Origin: Candidatus Moranbacteria bacterium RIFCSPLOWO2_12_FULL_48_12
Lineage (GTDB): Bacteria; Patescibacteriota; Minisyncoccia; Moranbacterales; UBA1568
Assembly: GCA_001784735.1 (NCBI GenBank)
Contig: MFSB01000008.1
Location: forward strand, 1-40,791
DNA: 40,791 bases
Reading direction: 5' to 3'
This document shows, in pieces, positions 9,081 to 16,161 of this stretch. Position numbers and translations under genes: made by a program. The notes under the pieces are model-generated. The model saw only the letters and a program-made list of their open reading frames with translations, did not search any database and was not told the origin of the DNA. Position 1 is the stretch's first letter. Each line of letters begins with the position of its first letter.

Positions 9081-9130
9081 ATTCTAGTATTTTGCCAGCC
9101 TCGACGGCTAGGCGGGCAAAAAACTAGAAT
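9081..9130. repeat. Long hairpin enclosing a CCTCGACGG palindrome
   Basis: The 16-nt arms 9081-9096 and 9115-9130 are reverse complements with one mismatch (outer sequence ATTCTAGT / ACTAGAAT). The loop contains AGCCTCGACGGCT. The same inner CCTCGAC core is found in hairpins at 32809-32864 and in both insertions of the tRNA-Gln relic. Confidence 0.75.
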
Positions 9131-9239
9131 GCTTGCAAATGAGACATTGTTTTAGAATGTGGTTCTTGTCTTTTACTTGCATTCTAATTCTCACGGCTGT
9201 TAGTTTCAGAGCGCATTATATTATTTTTCAAATATACTG

Positions 9240-9286
9240 TCTAAAAATTCAAAGACCCGGGGAGAGAAGATTCATCTCCGCGGGCC
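9240..9286 (-). terminator. Candidate terminator of the minus-strand 9.3-10.1 kb unit
   Basis: Read on the minus strand, a GC-rich stem of about 10 bp (GCCCGCGGAG with CTCCCCGGGT, one internal mismatch) is followed by a T-rich tract (TCTTTGAATTTTT). It lies about 30 nt past the stop of the small ORF at 9317-9562, which supports that ORF being transcribed. Confidence 0.5.
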
Positions 9287-9316
9287 CCTCCAAGTTTTGC
9301 TTTTTCTTACAATCCC

Positions 9317-9562
9317 TCAAATACGAGCGAGGCAGTAACGCAGTACCTCTGATATGTTGGATGGGTAAGCCGTTTCTTTTGGAAAGTCTCCCAGTCCCTT
9401 CCTGCCTTCCCGGAATCCCTGGAATGCTCTCGGTACAGGGAACGGGTCAACATGGGTATGTTCCGCGTTCATCATTTGAACCATCAAAAGGTAGACTTTT
9501 GCTTCGTCGGACAGCGGTGGCAACGATGCGAGAGGCGGTTCCATTATGAAATTGCTACGCAT
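9317..9562 (-). CDS. Small protein of unknown function
   Basis: This 81-aa frame starts 12 nt after the stop of the FabZ-like gene on the same strand, with a GAAGAAAATGAG purine stretch before the ATG. A terminator-like hairpin follows. The composition is protein-like (PPLSDEAKVYLLMVQMMNAE), without membrane or cysteine motifs. An internal Met (MEPPLASL) six codons later is an alternative start. An opposing plus-strand frame overlaps it but lacks any translation signal. The family is not recognised; coding status is moderately supported by position only. Confidence 0.42.
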   Translation of the reverse strand: MRSNFIMEPPLASLPPLSDEAKVYLLMVQMMNAEHTHVDPFPVPRAFQGFREGRKGLGDFPKETAYPSNISEVLRYCLARI

Positions 9563-9574
9563 CTCATTTTCTTC

Positions 9575-10072
9575 TTATAGGCTGGTTTGGTTAATCTTGA
9601 TTCGTTCAAGCATACGTCGGGGAAAACGAGTTCCTGTAAAATGTACAGTCGCCACGGATTTACCGTACTGGTTAAAAACCTCACCACGAAAAGTGAATCT
9701 CCGTTTGGTTTGATCGATTAGCTCAACCTCACAGGTTAAGCCATCGCCAGGCATAGCCGGTAATGCCACTTCAATCATTGATGTGTTGAGAATCGGAAAA
9801 ACCTCTCGATCTGTGAACATCATTAGCACGGCTCCGGTCAGATGCACGAACTCTGCGATGAGAACTCCCGGCATAATCCCGAAGTGATCCTGAATCCTTG
9901 TATCGTCAACGCACACTGAGAAATATCCACTGGCGCGAGTGCTTTCATGAATGTGCACCTTGTGAATTACGAGTGCACCACCACGATGTGGCAGGATTTG
10001 CTCAATCTCGACCATACCCAGGTCGACGTGAATAGCTTCCGGTGCAACCAATGCTACAGCGGGTACATTCAT
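9575..10072 (-). CDS. FabZ/FabA-like hot-dog dehydratase homologue
   Basis: This 165-aa hot-dog-fold protein resembles 3-hydroxyacyl-ACP dehydratase FabZ. It has the opening ILPHRGGALVIHKV (compare the LPHRxPFLLVD of FabZ) and the active-site segment D-H63-F-G-I-M-P-G-V-L-I-A-E74, with both catalytic residues. The loop between His and Glu is three residues shorter than in canonical FabZ (HFPGxPxMPGVL), so activity or substrate may differ. No other fatty acid synthesis gene is in the window, and many CPR genomes lack that pathway, so it may act on an unusual acyl substrate. Its promoter overlaps the end of recR, and a terminator-like hairpin lies in its leader. Confidence 0.8.
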   Translation of the reverse strand: MNVPAVALVAPEAIHVDLGMVEIEQILPHRGGALVIHKVHIHESTRASGYFSVCVDDTRIQDHFGIMPGVLIAEFVHLTGAVLMMFTDREVFPILNTSMIEVALPAMPGDGLTCEVELIDQTKRRFTFRGEVFNQYGKSVATVHFTGTRFPRRMLERIKINQTSL

Positions 10073-10100
10073 TGTGTATCCTTCTCAAAAATTGGCTGAA

Positions 10101-10124
10101 ACAAAAAACGAGCTTAATGCTCGT
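10101..10124 (-). terminator. Terminator-like hairpin between the fabZ-like promoter and gene
   Basis: On the minus strand a perfect 6-bp stem (ACGAGC / GCTCGT, 5-nt loop) is followed by six T residues. It terminates recR-side transcription. It also lies downstream of the fabZ-like promoter, so it could act as an attenuator for that gene. Confidence 0.75.
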
Positions 10125-10150
10125 CACTTAAGGAACTAACTAATGTCCGT

Positions 10151-10178
10151 ATTATACCAGTTCCTTGCGATTTGTCAA
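10151..10178 (-). promoter_or_regulatory. Promoter of the fabZ-like gene, overlapping the recR stop codon
   Basis: Read on the minus strand, TTGACA (10178-10173) and TATAAT (10156-10151) are both perfect consensus boxes with a 16-nt spacer. The recR stop codon TAA is embedded in the -10 box. An 8-bp inverted repeat (AAGGAACT at 10130-10137, AGTTCCTT at 10159-10166) brackets the -10 and start region and may be an operator. Confidence 0.75.
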
Positions 10179-10748
10179 GGAAGAGACGAGGGTGAGTTCG
10201 TCGGCGTATTCGATGTCGCCGCCGGTGGCCATGCCGCGTCCGATCCGGGTAACTTTGATCTTGCAGGGTTCCAGCTTTTTTTTCAGATAGAGAGCGGTCA
10301 GGTCACCTTCGGTGGTGGGATTGGTCGCCAGGATAACTTCCTTTATGCCGTCATTTGCTACCCGATGGAGGAGCTCGTTGATACGGAGAGTATCACTGTT
10401 GTCGCTCTTGCCGCTTTCCAAGAGGCCTCCCAGAACGTGGTAGAGACCAAGGTAGGCGCCAGTACGTTCGATAGCGATGACATCGAGTGGTTCTTCCACG
10501 AGGCAGAGGGTGTCAGTTATACGTTTGGTATCGGCGCAGATGGAGCAGAGTTCGCCTTCGGCGATATGGAAACAGCGTGTGCAGCTTTTCAGGTGATGGA
10601 GCGCTTCGAGGCTCTCCGCAAAGCTCTGGAGTTTCTCCTCGTCCTGTTTGAAGAGGTAGAGTACGATGCGTTCAGCCATTTTGGGACCGACGGAGGGGAG
10701 AGTGGAAAAATGTGCTATCAGGGATTGGAAGACCTTTGGATAATGCAT
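10152..10748 (-). CDS. recR: Recombination mediator protein RecR
   Basis: RecR forms DNA-encircling rings and, with RecO or RecF, loads RecA at single-strand gaps. The 198-aa length is typical. The N-terminal helix-hairpin-helix contains LPSVGPKMAERI (normally GIGPKxAxR). The zinc finger has Cys56, Cys59, Cys68 and Cys71 (CTRC...CSIC). The Toprim domain follows, with VEEPLDVIAIERTGAY, the loop ILATNPTTEGD and the C-terminal GRGMATGGDIEYAD block. It lies downstream of dnaB on the same strand with a 102-nt repeat-bearing gap. Confidence 0.97.
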   Translation of the reverse strand: MHYPKVFQSLIAHFSTLPSVGPKMAERIVLYLFKQDEEKLQSFAESLEALHHLKSCTRCFHIAEGELCSICADTKRITDTLCLVEEPLDVIAIERTGAYLGLYHVLGGLLESGKSDNSDTLRINELLHRVANDGIKEVILATNPTTEGDLTALYLKKKLEPCKIKVTRIGRGMATGGDIEYADELTLVSSLTNRKELV

Positions 10749-10850
10749 TTGAAGAGGAATTATGAATTACGAATTATGAATAAAGAAAAGATAAACAATA
10801 AAAACCCGGTAAGTAAATCCTGATTCTTGATTCAAGATTCCTGATTCATT

Positions 10851-12209
10851 TTAGGAGTGTATCTTCTCCAGCGACTTGAATGTGGTGGAGTTTTCCTCGA
10901 AATACAACTGCACTTTGCCGATGGGGCCGTTTCTGTGTTTGGCGACGATGATATCGGCGATGTTCTTGTTCGGGGTATCCGGCTTGACGCGATCTTCCCG
11001 GTAGAGGAACATCACCACGTCGGCATCCTGTTCGATCGAACCGGATTCGCGCAAATCGGAGAGCCGCGGTATCTGATCCGGACGGGATTCCACGGCTCGA
11101 GATAATTGCGAGAGGGCCATTATCGGGATATTTAATTCGCGAGCCAATTGTTTCAATCCGCGGGAAATTTCTGAGATTTCCTGGACGCGATTATCGCTTT
11201 GCCGGTTGCTGCGGCCTTCCATCAGCTGGAGATAGTCGACGATGATGAGCCCCAGATTGTGCTCGGCCTGGAGACGTCTGGCCATCGTCCGCATTTCCAT
11301 GATATTGAGCGAGCCCGAGTCATCGATGAAAATAGGGGCTTCAGAAAGGACGCCCATAGCGTCAGAAATACGCTCAAAGTCGTTATTCGAGCCTTCGCTT
11401 GAGAGTTTGCCGGTTCGCAAGCGCCAGAGGTCGACGCCGGCTTGGGCGGCGATCATCCGATCCACGAGCTGATCCGAGGACATTTCCAGAGAGAATATCC
11501 CCACCGGTACCTTGGAGTGAACGCCGATCTGCCGGGCGATGTCGAGGGCGAGGGCAGTTTTGCCCACCGATGGGCGGGCGGCCAGGATAAGGAGATCGGA
11601 TTTCTGGAGCCCGGCCAAGAGATTGTCGATATCCGGGAAAAAAGTCTGAACGCCGCGGAAGGCGTGATCGCTCTTGTGCAGTTCATCGATGCGGTTGAAA
11701 GCAATTTCGAGAATGGATTTGATGGGGACAAAATCCTGCTTGATATATTTTTGGGAAACGGCAAAGACTTTCTGTTCAGCTTCGTCAAGGATTTTTTGGA
11801 CGTCTTCGGATTCATCATAGCCCATTTCGACGATATCGCTCGCGGCGCTGATGAGGCGGCGGAGCAGGACTTTTTTCTGGACCACTTTGGCATAGTGGAC
11901 GACGTTCGAAGCGGAAGGAACAGAATTGACCAGCGAGGCGAGGTAGTTCGATCCGCCCACTTTTTCCAGCTGGCTCTGTTCTTCCAGCTTGTTGGCCAGC
12001 GACAAGACGTCGATCGGCTCGCGGTCTTCGTAGAGGGCGAGCATCGTTTCGTAAATCACGTTGTGGTCGTCTTTGTAGAAGTCACCCACTTTGAGCAGAT
12101 CGGCGATTTTGATGACAGCATCTTTGTCCAGCATCAAAGAGCCGAGCACCGAAGTTTCAGCTTCGAGATTATGCGGGGGAACGCGGAGATGATCGGTGGC
12201 TTTGGCCAT
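10851..12209 (-). CDS. dnaB: Replicative DNA helicase DnaB
   Basis: DnaB is the hexameric 5'-3' replication fork helicase. The 452-aa product has the N-terminal helical domain (opening PPHNLEAETSVLGSLMLD) and a RecA-like motor. Walker A is A211-R-P-S-V-G-K217-T218, and a Walker B-like IIVDYLQLM and the DnaB loop ALSQLSRAVE with the arginine-finger region follow. It ends with the usual IIVAKHRNGPIG block. No intein is present. A good promoter lies about 175 nt upstream, and part of the leader is a palindromic TGTCAT element. recR follows downstream. Confidence 0.98.
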   Translation of the reverse strand: MAKATDHLRVPPHNLEAETSVLGSLMLDKDAVIKIADLLKVGDFYKDDHNVIYETMLALYEDREPIDVLSLANKLEEQSQLEKVGGSNYLASLVNSVPSASNVVHYAKVVQKKVLLRRLISAASDIVEMGYDESEDVQKILDEAEQKVFAVSQKYIKQDFVPIKSILEIAFNRIDELHKSDHAFRGVQTFFPDIDNLLAGLQKSDLLILAARPSVGKTALALDIARQIGVHSKVPVGIFSLEMSSDQLVDRMIAAQAGVDLWRLRTGKLSSEGSNNDFERISDAMGVLSEAPIFIDDSGSLNIMEMRTMARRLQAEHNLGLIIVDYLQLMEGRSNRQSDNRVQEISEISRGLKQLARELNIPIMALSQLSRAVESRPDQIPRLSDLRESGSIEQDADVVMFLYREDRVKPDTPNKNIADIIVAKHRNGPIGKVQLYFEENSTTFKSLEKIHS

Positions 12210-12253
12210 TATCTGTAAGAATTAAAAGTTGTATCTATAATTATTTACTCTTT

Positions 12254-12331
12254 GTCATCTCGACTGAGTCTTCGAATGGAGGGATCTGTTTTCCAAAAAT
12301 AAATAGATTCCTCAACGGGCTCGGAATGACA
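12254..12331. repeat. TGTCAT...ATGACA palindromic intergenic element
   Basis: The element begins TGTCATCTCGACTGAG and ends GGCTCGGAATGACA, an imperfect inverted repeat. Related elements lie at 15286-15310, 18482-18612 and 35268-35346. Similar sequences are common between genes in many bacteria. Confidence 0.7.
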
Positions 12332-12383
12332 CCTTCTTCTTACGCCTTATCTTTTCAAATGTGTTTGAACGAACGTAAGCTTT

Positions 12384-12412
12384 ATTATACTGAACGTCGA
12401 GAAGAAGTCCAA
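12384..12412 (-). promoter_or_regulatory. Promoter of dnaB
   Basis: On the minus strand, TTGGAC (12412-12407) and TATAAT (12389-12384) are separated by 17 nt. The dnaB start is about 175 nt downstream, leaving a long leader that includes the TGTCAT palindromic element. Confidence 0.7.
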
Positions 12413-12447
12413 TGTTTCTGTTGTATAAAATGTGACTAACTCGTGGG

Positions 12448-12476
12448 TTGACAAAACAGAATTTATGGTGTATAAT
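12448..12476 (+). promoter_or_regulatory. Perfect consensus promoter pointing into the 3' end of cysS
   Basis: TTGACA (12448-12453), a 17-nt spacer and TATAAT (12471-12476) read on the plus strand. No plus-strand gene follows; transcription would run antisense into cysS. The arms ACAGAAT (12456-12462) and ATTCTGT (12481-12487) form an inverted repeat over the same place. It may serve as a weak cysS terminator. Confidence 0.6.
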
Positions 12477-12498
12477 AAACATTCTGTAGTGTCTTTTT

Positions 12499-13947
12499 TT
12501 AAGATTTCTTCAAGCGATAGCCTCCGGGAATATCCTCCGCTTTGTAGCCGCGTTTTTCAATGAGATCACGCAGGCGATCAGATTCGGCGAAATCTTTCGT
12601 TTGGCGAGCTGCCTCGCGCGCTTTGGCCATATCTTCTACGTCTGTTGGAATAATTTCTTTTTCCCTAGTCAGACCGAAGAACAAGAATATCTTTTCGAAA
12701 ACCAGTCCGAGAACCGCAGCGTCTACCGTTTCTTTTTGATCGAGCAACATATTTATTTTTTTTATCAATTCGAAGGTGACGGCAAGCGCCAGAGGAGTGT
12801 TCAGATCATCGCGCATCGCCTCTCTCACTTTTTTCAAGTACTCTTCTCCTCCGAAAGCACTTGCCCCGTGATTCGCTCCAACGGATTTTACGGAGCCAGG
12901 TATATTTTGCTCGCCTTTAACGCTGTTCAAACGCTCCACAATGCTGTACAGAACTTCTTTGTTTTTCTTTGCCTGCTCCAGAGCCTCCCAGGTGAAATTC
13001 ATCTGACTGCGATAGTGGGCGCCGATATAGAGCATGCGCAGATCCATCGGAGAAAAGCCTTTTTTCAAGATATCTTCCAATATATAGAAGTTGCCTTTGG
13101 ATTTACCCATCTTTTCACCATCCACGAGGAGGTGGCGAGTATGAAGCCAGTAACGGACAAAAGGCTTACCGGTAACACCTTCGGACTGGACGATTTCCGC
13201 CTCATGATGGGGAAAAATATTATCTTCACCGCCGGTGTGGATGTCCAGCGTATCGCCGAGGTATTCCATGCTCATCGCGCTGCATTCGATGTGCCAGCCG
13301 GGATAGCCTTCGCTCCACGGCGATGGCCAGTGCATCAGGTGATCTTTGGGGGCTTTGAGCCACAGAGCAAAATCCCAAGGATGTTTCTTATCGGGATGCT
13401 CTTCGAGACGGGCGCCTACTTTCAAATTTTCCAAAGTATTGCCGGAGAGCCTGCCGTACTGGGGAAAAGAAGTGACATCGAGAAACACATTGCCATTTTT
13501 TTCATACGCATAACCTTTCTTGATGAGTTCCTTGATCAGCTTGATCATCTGCTTGATGTGGGCGGTGGCGCGGGGAAAGTAATGGGCTGGTAAAATATTG
13601 AGCGCTTTTTCCATCCGCAAGAAATATTCTTCATAGAAGCGGGTAATTTCTTCAGGGCTTTTCTTTTCCGCTCTGGCCTTTTTTTCAATCTTGTCTTCTC
13701 CACTATCGGCTTGACCAACTTCGTCTTCCGTTAAATGACCAACATCGGTGATGTTCTTAATCATCCGTACCTCAAAACCCGCGTTCTCGAGAACGCGGCG
13801 CAGCGTATCGGCAAACACGTAGGCGCGGATATTGCCGATTTGCATATATCCGTAGACTGTCGGGCCGCAAACATACATCCCGACTTTGCCGGGATGGAGA
13901 GGTTCAAAGACTTCTTTTTTCTTGGTAAGTGTATTATAGAATTTCAT
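12499..13947 (-). CDS. cysS: Cysteinyl-tRNA synthetase
   Basis: This class I synthetase charges tRNA-Cys. It is 482 aa, close to the family norm. Visible motifs are the zinc-linked opening MYVCGPTVYGYMQIGNIR (the HIGH motif reads Q-I-G-N, with Gln replacing the first His, residues 36-39), the GYPGWHIECSAMS block with Cys and His zinc ligands, HTGGEDNIFPHHEAEI, and KMGKSKGN as the KMSKS loop. The C-terminal anticodon-binding region ends in YRLKKS. It is preceded on the same strand by the damaged corA gene, separated by a spacer with repeated AATTCACGATTCAC words. Confidence 0.97.
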   Translation of the reverse strand: MKFYNTLTKKKEVFEPLHPGKVGMYVCGPTVYGYMQIGNIRAYVFADTLRRVLENAGFEVRMIKNITDVGHLTEDEVGQADSGEDKIEKKARAEKKSPEEITRFYEEYFLRMEKALNILPAHYFPRATAHIKQMIKLIKELIKKGYAYEKNGNVFLDVTSFPQYGRLSGNTLENLKVGARLEEHPDKKHPWDFALWLKAPKDHLMHWPSPWSEGYPGWHIECSAMSMEYLGDTLDIHTGGEDNIFPHHEAEIVQSEGVTGKPFVRYWLHTRHLLVDGEKMGKSKGNFYILEDILKKGFSPMDLRMLYIGAHYRSQMNFTWEALEQAKKNKEVLYSIVERLNSVKGEQNIPGSVKSVGANHGASAFGGEEYLKKVREAMRDDLNTPLALAVTFELIKKINMLLDQKETVDAAVLGLVFEKIFLFFGLTREKEIIPTDVEDMAKAREAARQTKDFAESDRLRDLIEKRGYKAEDIPGGYRLKKS

Positions 13948-13995
13948 AGTTGTCGTTATCGTAATTCACGATTCACTATTCTTAATTCCGCCTTG

Positions 13996-14904
13996 CTAGA
14001 GCCACTTCTTGATTCTGAAAACCGTGATAGTGATGAGGGAGAGGAATATCATCAGGCTGGTGTGGATCCAGAAAGCATGCGGATTGTGTCCGAATGGGAT
14101 CTGGGCGCTCATCGCGAGCATGTTGGAATAGACAGTCATGGGGAGGAGGATAGCGGAGAAAATGGTGAGCACTTTCATCGTCAGTTCCAGCTTGTTGGAG
14201 AGGAGGGAATTGTTGGTGGCTTCGAGCGCCTCGATGGTTTCTTTCTGGCTCTCCAGGATGTTCCACAGGCGGACGTTGGTGCCGATCATATCCTGGAAAT
14301 AGATCTTCGTTTCCGCCGGGATGAACGGGTGATCCTTCTGGAGGATGGATTCAAGGATGGAGCGCTGGGGTTTCAGGGTGCGGCGGAAGTTGAGGATGTC
14401 GCGCTTCAAGACGGAGATCTCGAAAACCATCTCCTTTTCTTTTTCCGCGAAGACCTGATTTTCGATAAAATCCAGCTTTTGGCTGATATGGTTGAGGCGC
14501 GGGAAGCAGGAATTGAGAAGGAGGGCGATGATATGGTGGAGGAGGTGGGCCGGAGTAGTTTCCATGGACAGTCGGCGCTTGCCTTCGCTCTTTTGCAGAT
14601 CCTCGAAAAATTTAGTGAGCTGATAGATGCTTTGGCGGTGGCTGGTGATGAGATGGCGGTCGGTCAGGATGATATCCAGTTCGCCCGAATACGTCGTCCG
14701 CTTCTCCGTGTCGAAGAGGGGGATATGGATGGAAAGGAACAGGCAGTTATCGTACTGCACGACTTTGGGCTGATAGGTGGGCGTGATGAGCTCCTATATC
14801 GCCAGCGGATGGATATTGAAATTTTCCTGGAGAAAAGTGATGTCATCGTTCTCCGGGTTCTCAAAATCGATCCACGTTATTTTTTTGTGTTTGAGGATTT
14901 TCAT
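13996..14904 (-). pseudogene. corA: CorA-family Mg2+/Co2+ transporter gene interrupted by an in-frame TAG
   Basis: Read from the ATG at 14904, the frame encodes a normal CorA N-terminus (KITWIDFENPENDD, then NFNIHPLAI) and hits TAG at 14796-14794, codon 37. The same frame continues with ELITPTYQPKVVQYDN and the rest of a CorA protein. This includes the long helix and two C-terminal membrane segments, about 302 codons in all. A Glu codon (GAG) is expected at the TAG, so a single G-to-T change explains it. The selectivity motif before the final membrane helix aligns as A-M-S instead of G-M-N. TAG ends other genes here (pfkB and the 636-aa gene), so recoding is unlikely. A truncated product could start at the GTG at 14760 (254 aa). 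Decay, sequencing error or read-through remain possible. Confidence 0.8.
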
Positions 14905-14916
14905 TTTTATTTGTGG

Positions 14917-14953
14917 CCTCCTCCACTTTCCAAGGGGAGGGTAGGGAGGGGTT
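14917..14953. repeat. CCTCC...GGGGAGG palindromic repeat, copy 1
   Basis: The sequence CCTCCACTTTCCAAGGGGAGG followed by GTAGGGAGGGG recurs almost unchanged at 17472-17508 upstream of the Nudix-grpE gene. The arms can form a hairpin. This copy lies just upstream of the corA start. Confidence 0.7.
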
Positions 14954-14988
14954 TGAAATTTACTTTAGTATATCAAGCAAAAGTATAA

Positions 14989-15018
14989 TTGACAAAACCC
15001 TGTGGGGAGGACTATGCT
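14989..15018 (+). promoter_or_regulatory. Promoter of yidD
   Basis: TTGACA (14989-14994), an 18-nt spacer and TATGCT (15013-15018) lie directly before the yidD start at 15025. The short distance suggests a leaderless or nearly leaderless transcript. Confidence 0.6.
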
Positions 15019-15024
15019 CTCAGT

Positions 15025-15261
15025 ATGTTGAAAAAGTTTGTTCTTGGGTTTATACGGTTATACCAAAAAACCATCTCTTTTGAACACGGGTTCATCGGGA
15101 TGCTGTTCGGGGAACGGTTTTGCCGTTTTCATCCGACCTGCAGCGCCTATACGTACGAGGCCATAGAGCGCTATGGTGTCGCGCGCGGAAGTTTTTTGGG
15201 GCTGAAGCGTATTTTTCGTTGTCATCCGTGGAATGATGGGGGGTATGATCCGGTGCCCTGA
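15025..15261 (+). CDS. yidD: Membrane protein insertion efficiency factor YidD
   Basis: YidD is a small membrane-associated protein that assists YidC-dependent insertion. The 78-aa product has the family pattern: basic-hydrophobic opening MLKKFVLGFIRLYQKTIS, then C-R-F-H-P-T-C-S-A-Y with the two conserved Cys, then the basic segment GLKRIFRCHPWNDGGYDPVP. The frame is open upstream to 14989, but those codons overlap the promoter, so the ATG at 15025 is preferred. It normally neighbours rpmH, rnpA and yidC; here it stands alone. Confidence 0.93.
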   Translation: MLKKFVLGFIRLYQKTISFEHGFIGMLFGERFCRFHPTCSAYTYEAIERYGVARGSFLGLKRIFRCHPWNDGGYDPVP

Positions 15262-15285
15262 GTCAACTTAGATCGTTTGTATTTT

Positions 15286-15310
15286 GTCATTCCCGCGAAG
15301 GCGGGAATCC
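15286..15310. repeat. Short TGTCATTCCCGC palindromic element
   Basis: The hairpin ATTCCCGC-GAAG-GCGGGAAT (15289-15308) follows TGTC. It lies 25 nt after yidD and could also stop its transcription, though no T-run follows. Confidence 0.7.
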
Positions 15311-15360
15311 AGGATTTCAGATTAGTGATTTTGTAATATATTTAGTTGGATTCAGTGTTG

Positions 15361-15410
15361 GAATCTATTAAAAGAGTCTAGAGAAGAATACAGACTTTCT
15401 GAATAGATTC
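15361..15410. repeat. 50-nt imperfect hairpin upstream of the small-ORF set
   Basis: The outer arms GAATCTATT and AATAGATTC are perfect over 9 bp, and the inner arms (AAAGAGTCT, AGACTTTCT) pair partially. It is placed about 75 nt before the first tiny ORF and could be a leader structure or operator. Confidence 0.6.
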
Positions 15411-15486
15411 TAACCAGTCCGTTAACAATCAGTCAGTTGGTATGATTGTGACGGTTTTTTGTCTTTTTTATGATGGAGGAACGAAG

Positions 15487-15651
15487 ATGACGAAGAAAGT
15501 TCAGAAAAGAATGCCGCCGGTGGAAGAAGCTTTCGCTGGCATTGAAAATTGGCCGCCCAGGCATGTCCACACAAGGGGCGTCCGTACGTCACTGAGAACT
15601 GGGATCGTTTCCGCGAAAAAGATTTCTCCATCAACCGCAGTCAGGAAATAG
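15487..15651 (+). CDS. Tiny ORF 1 of small-ORF operon, unknown function
   Basis: This 54-aa basic protein starts at an ATG with a strong ribosome site (GGAGGA, 6-nt spacing). A longer in-frame reading from 15442 has no such site. It begins MTKKVQKRMPPVEEAFAGIE and has no Cys. Its stop TAG is followed at once by GGAGGAG, the ribosome site of the next ORF. The second half reads poorly (HTRGVRTSLRTG), whereas another frame over the same bases reads better (GRPYVTENWDRFREKDFS). A one-base frameshift relative to relatives is therefore possible. The family is not recognised. Confidence 0.55.
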   Translation: MTKKVQKRMPPVEEAFAGIENWPPRHVHTRGVRTSLRTGIVSAKKISPSTAVRK

Positions 15652-15661
15652 GGAGGAGCTC

Positions 15662-15862
15662 ATGCCAGATACAAAGCGCGGACCACGTGCTCCAAACGGA
15701 CGAGTTGTTTGTCTGGTGTTTCTCTCGATTGTTGCTGAAAAGGGAGAAAGCCAGCTTGGTTCAGACGGAAAGCTTCGCAGAATCACAGTGCAGGTGGCAA
15801 GACAAATGCATTATCGCGTGGGTAAGTGTTGCGACGAGCGTTGTAGGAGGAAGTGCCAATGA
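15662..15862 (+). CDS. Tiny ORF 2 of small-ORF operon, Cys-rich C-terminus
   Basis: This 66-aa protein starts with ATG 3 nt after GGAGGAG. It has a short hydrophobic stretch (VVCLVFLSIVAEKG) and ends in a compact cluster of Cys and basic residues: GKCCDERCRRKCQ. The C-x3-C-x3-C spacing could bind metal or form disulfides. Its stop overlaps the next start in an ATGA junction, a sign of translational coupling. The family is not recognised. Confidence 0.6.
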   Translation: MPDTKRGPRAPNGRVVCLVFLSIVAEKGESQLGSDGKLRRITVQVARQMHYRVGKCCDERCRRKCQ

Positions 15863-16053
15863 CTCAAACAGCGACCGGAACAGCAAGGGCCGTTAAGCAG
15901 GTTCCTTGTAAACAGATCCCTCAATTTTCTTCAGTTTCGGAATCCGTTGCCATTGCCAAGTTTTGGCAGGTGATAGCAGGAAAAAATTCCGCGGAGCGAA
16001 AAGTCTGCAGGGATTGCGAATATTGCCCTTTTAAAACGGGGCATCCGATTTAA
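15859..16053 (+). CDS. Tiny ORF 3 of small-ORF operon, CxxC motif
   Basis: This 64-aa protein starts at an ATG overlapping the previous stop (ATGA), with AGGAGG 8 nt upstream. It ends with V-C-R-D-C-E-Y-C-P-F-K, a C-x2-C-x2-C cluster suited to metal or Fe-S binding, plus one earlier Cys. There is no membrane segment. A GTG two codons upstream is in frame but lacks spacing for the ribosome site. The family is not recognised. Confidence 0.6.
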   Translation: MTQTATGTARAVKQVPCKQIPQFSSVSESVAIAKFWQVIAGKNSAERKVCRDCEYCPFKTGHPI

Positions 16054-16115
16054 TTACGTAGTAAGAATACGGTGCTGGTAAGCAATCTGGTGCCGTAGCA
16101 AGGAGAGGGGAAGGT

Positions 16116-16145
16116 ATGGAGCTTCCAGCATATCAATGTTGTTAA
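16116..16145 (+). CDS. Nine-residue micro-ORF with very strong ribosome site
   Basis: The frame encodes MELPAYQCC and stops with TAA. It is preceded by a long purine-rich Shine-Dalgarno stretch (AAGGAGAGGGGAAGG). It ends 16 nt before the next ORF. It could be a leader peptide that sets translation of the following gene, or a bioactive micropeptide. The evidence is only the ribosome site and the ending CC, a feature shared with its neighbours. Confidence 0.4.
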   Translation: MELPAYQCC

Positions 16146-16161
16146 TCAAGAAGGGGGTGCT

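Larger units (their letters stand above)
8709..9239. other. Gene-free stretch containing palindromes
   Basis: I see no credible coding sequence in this stretch. It holds a perfect palindrome at 8740-8763, a triple hairpin block at 8881-8945 and a long hairpin at 9081-9130, each listed separately. An open frame on the plus strand from 9133 has poor composition and no ribosome binding site. Confidence 0.6.

Noticed and set aside
9133..9549. A 138-codon plus-strand frame
   Set aside because: It has no ribosome site and poor composition. The opposite strand has a better placed small ORF with a terminator.
11442..12218. A 258-codon plus-strand frame
   Set aside because: It is antisense to dnaB and has no recognisable domain.
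14794..14796. TAG recoded as an amino acid in this organism
   Set aside because: TAG ends pfkB, the 636-aa gene and tiny ORF 1 in the expected places, so general recoding is not supported.
13735..14988. A 417-codon open frame on the plus strand
   Set aside because: It lies opposite cysS and the CorA gene, which have clear homology. Its protein has no family pattern and it has no ribosome site.
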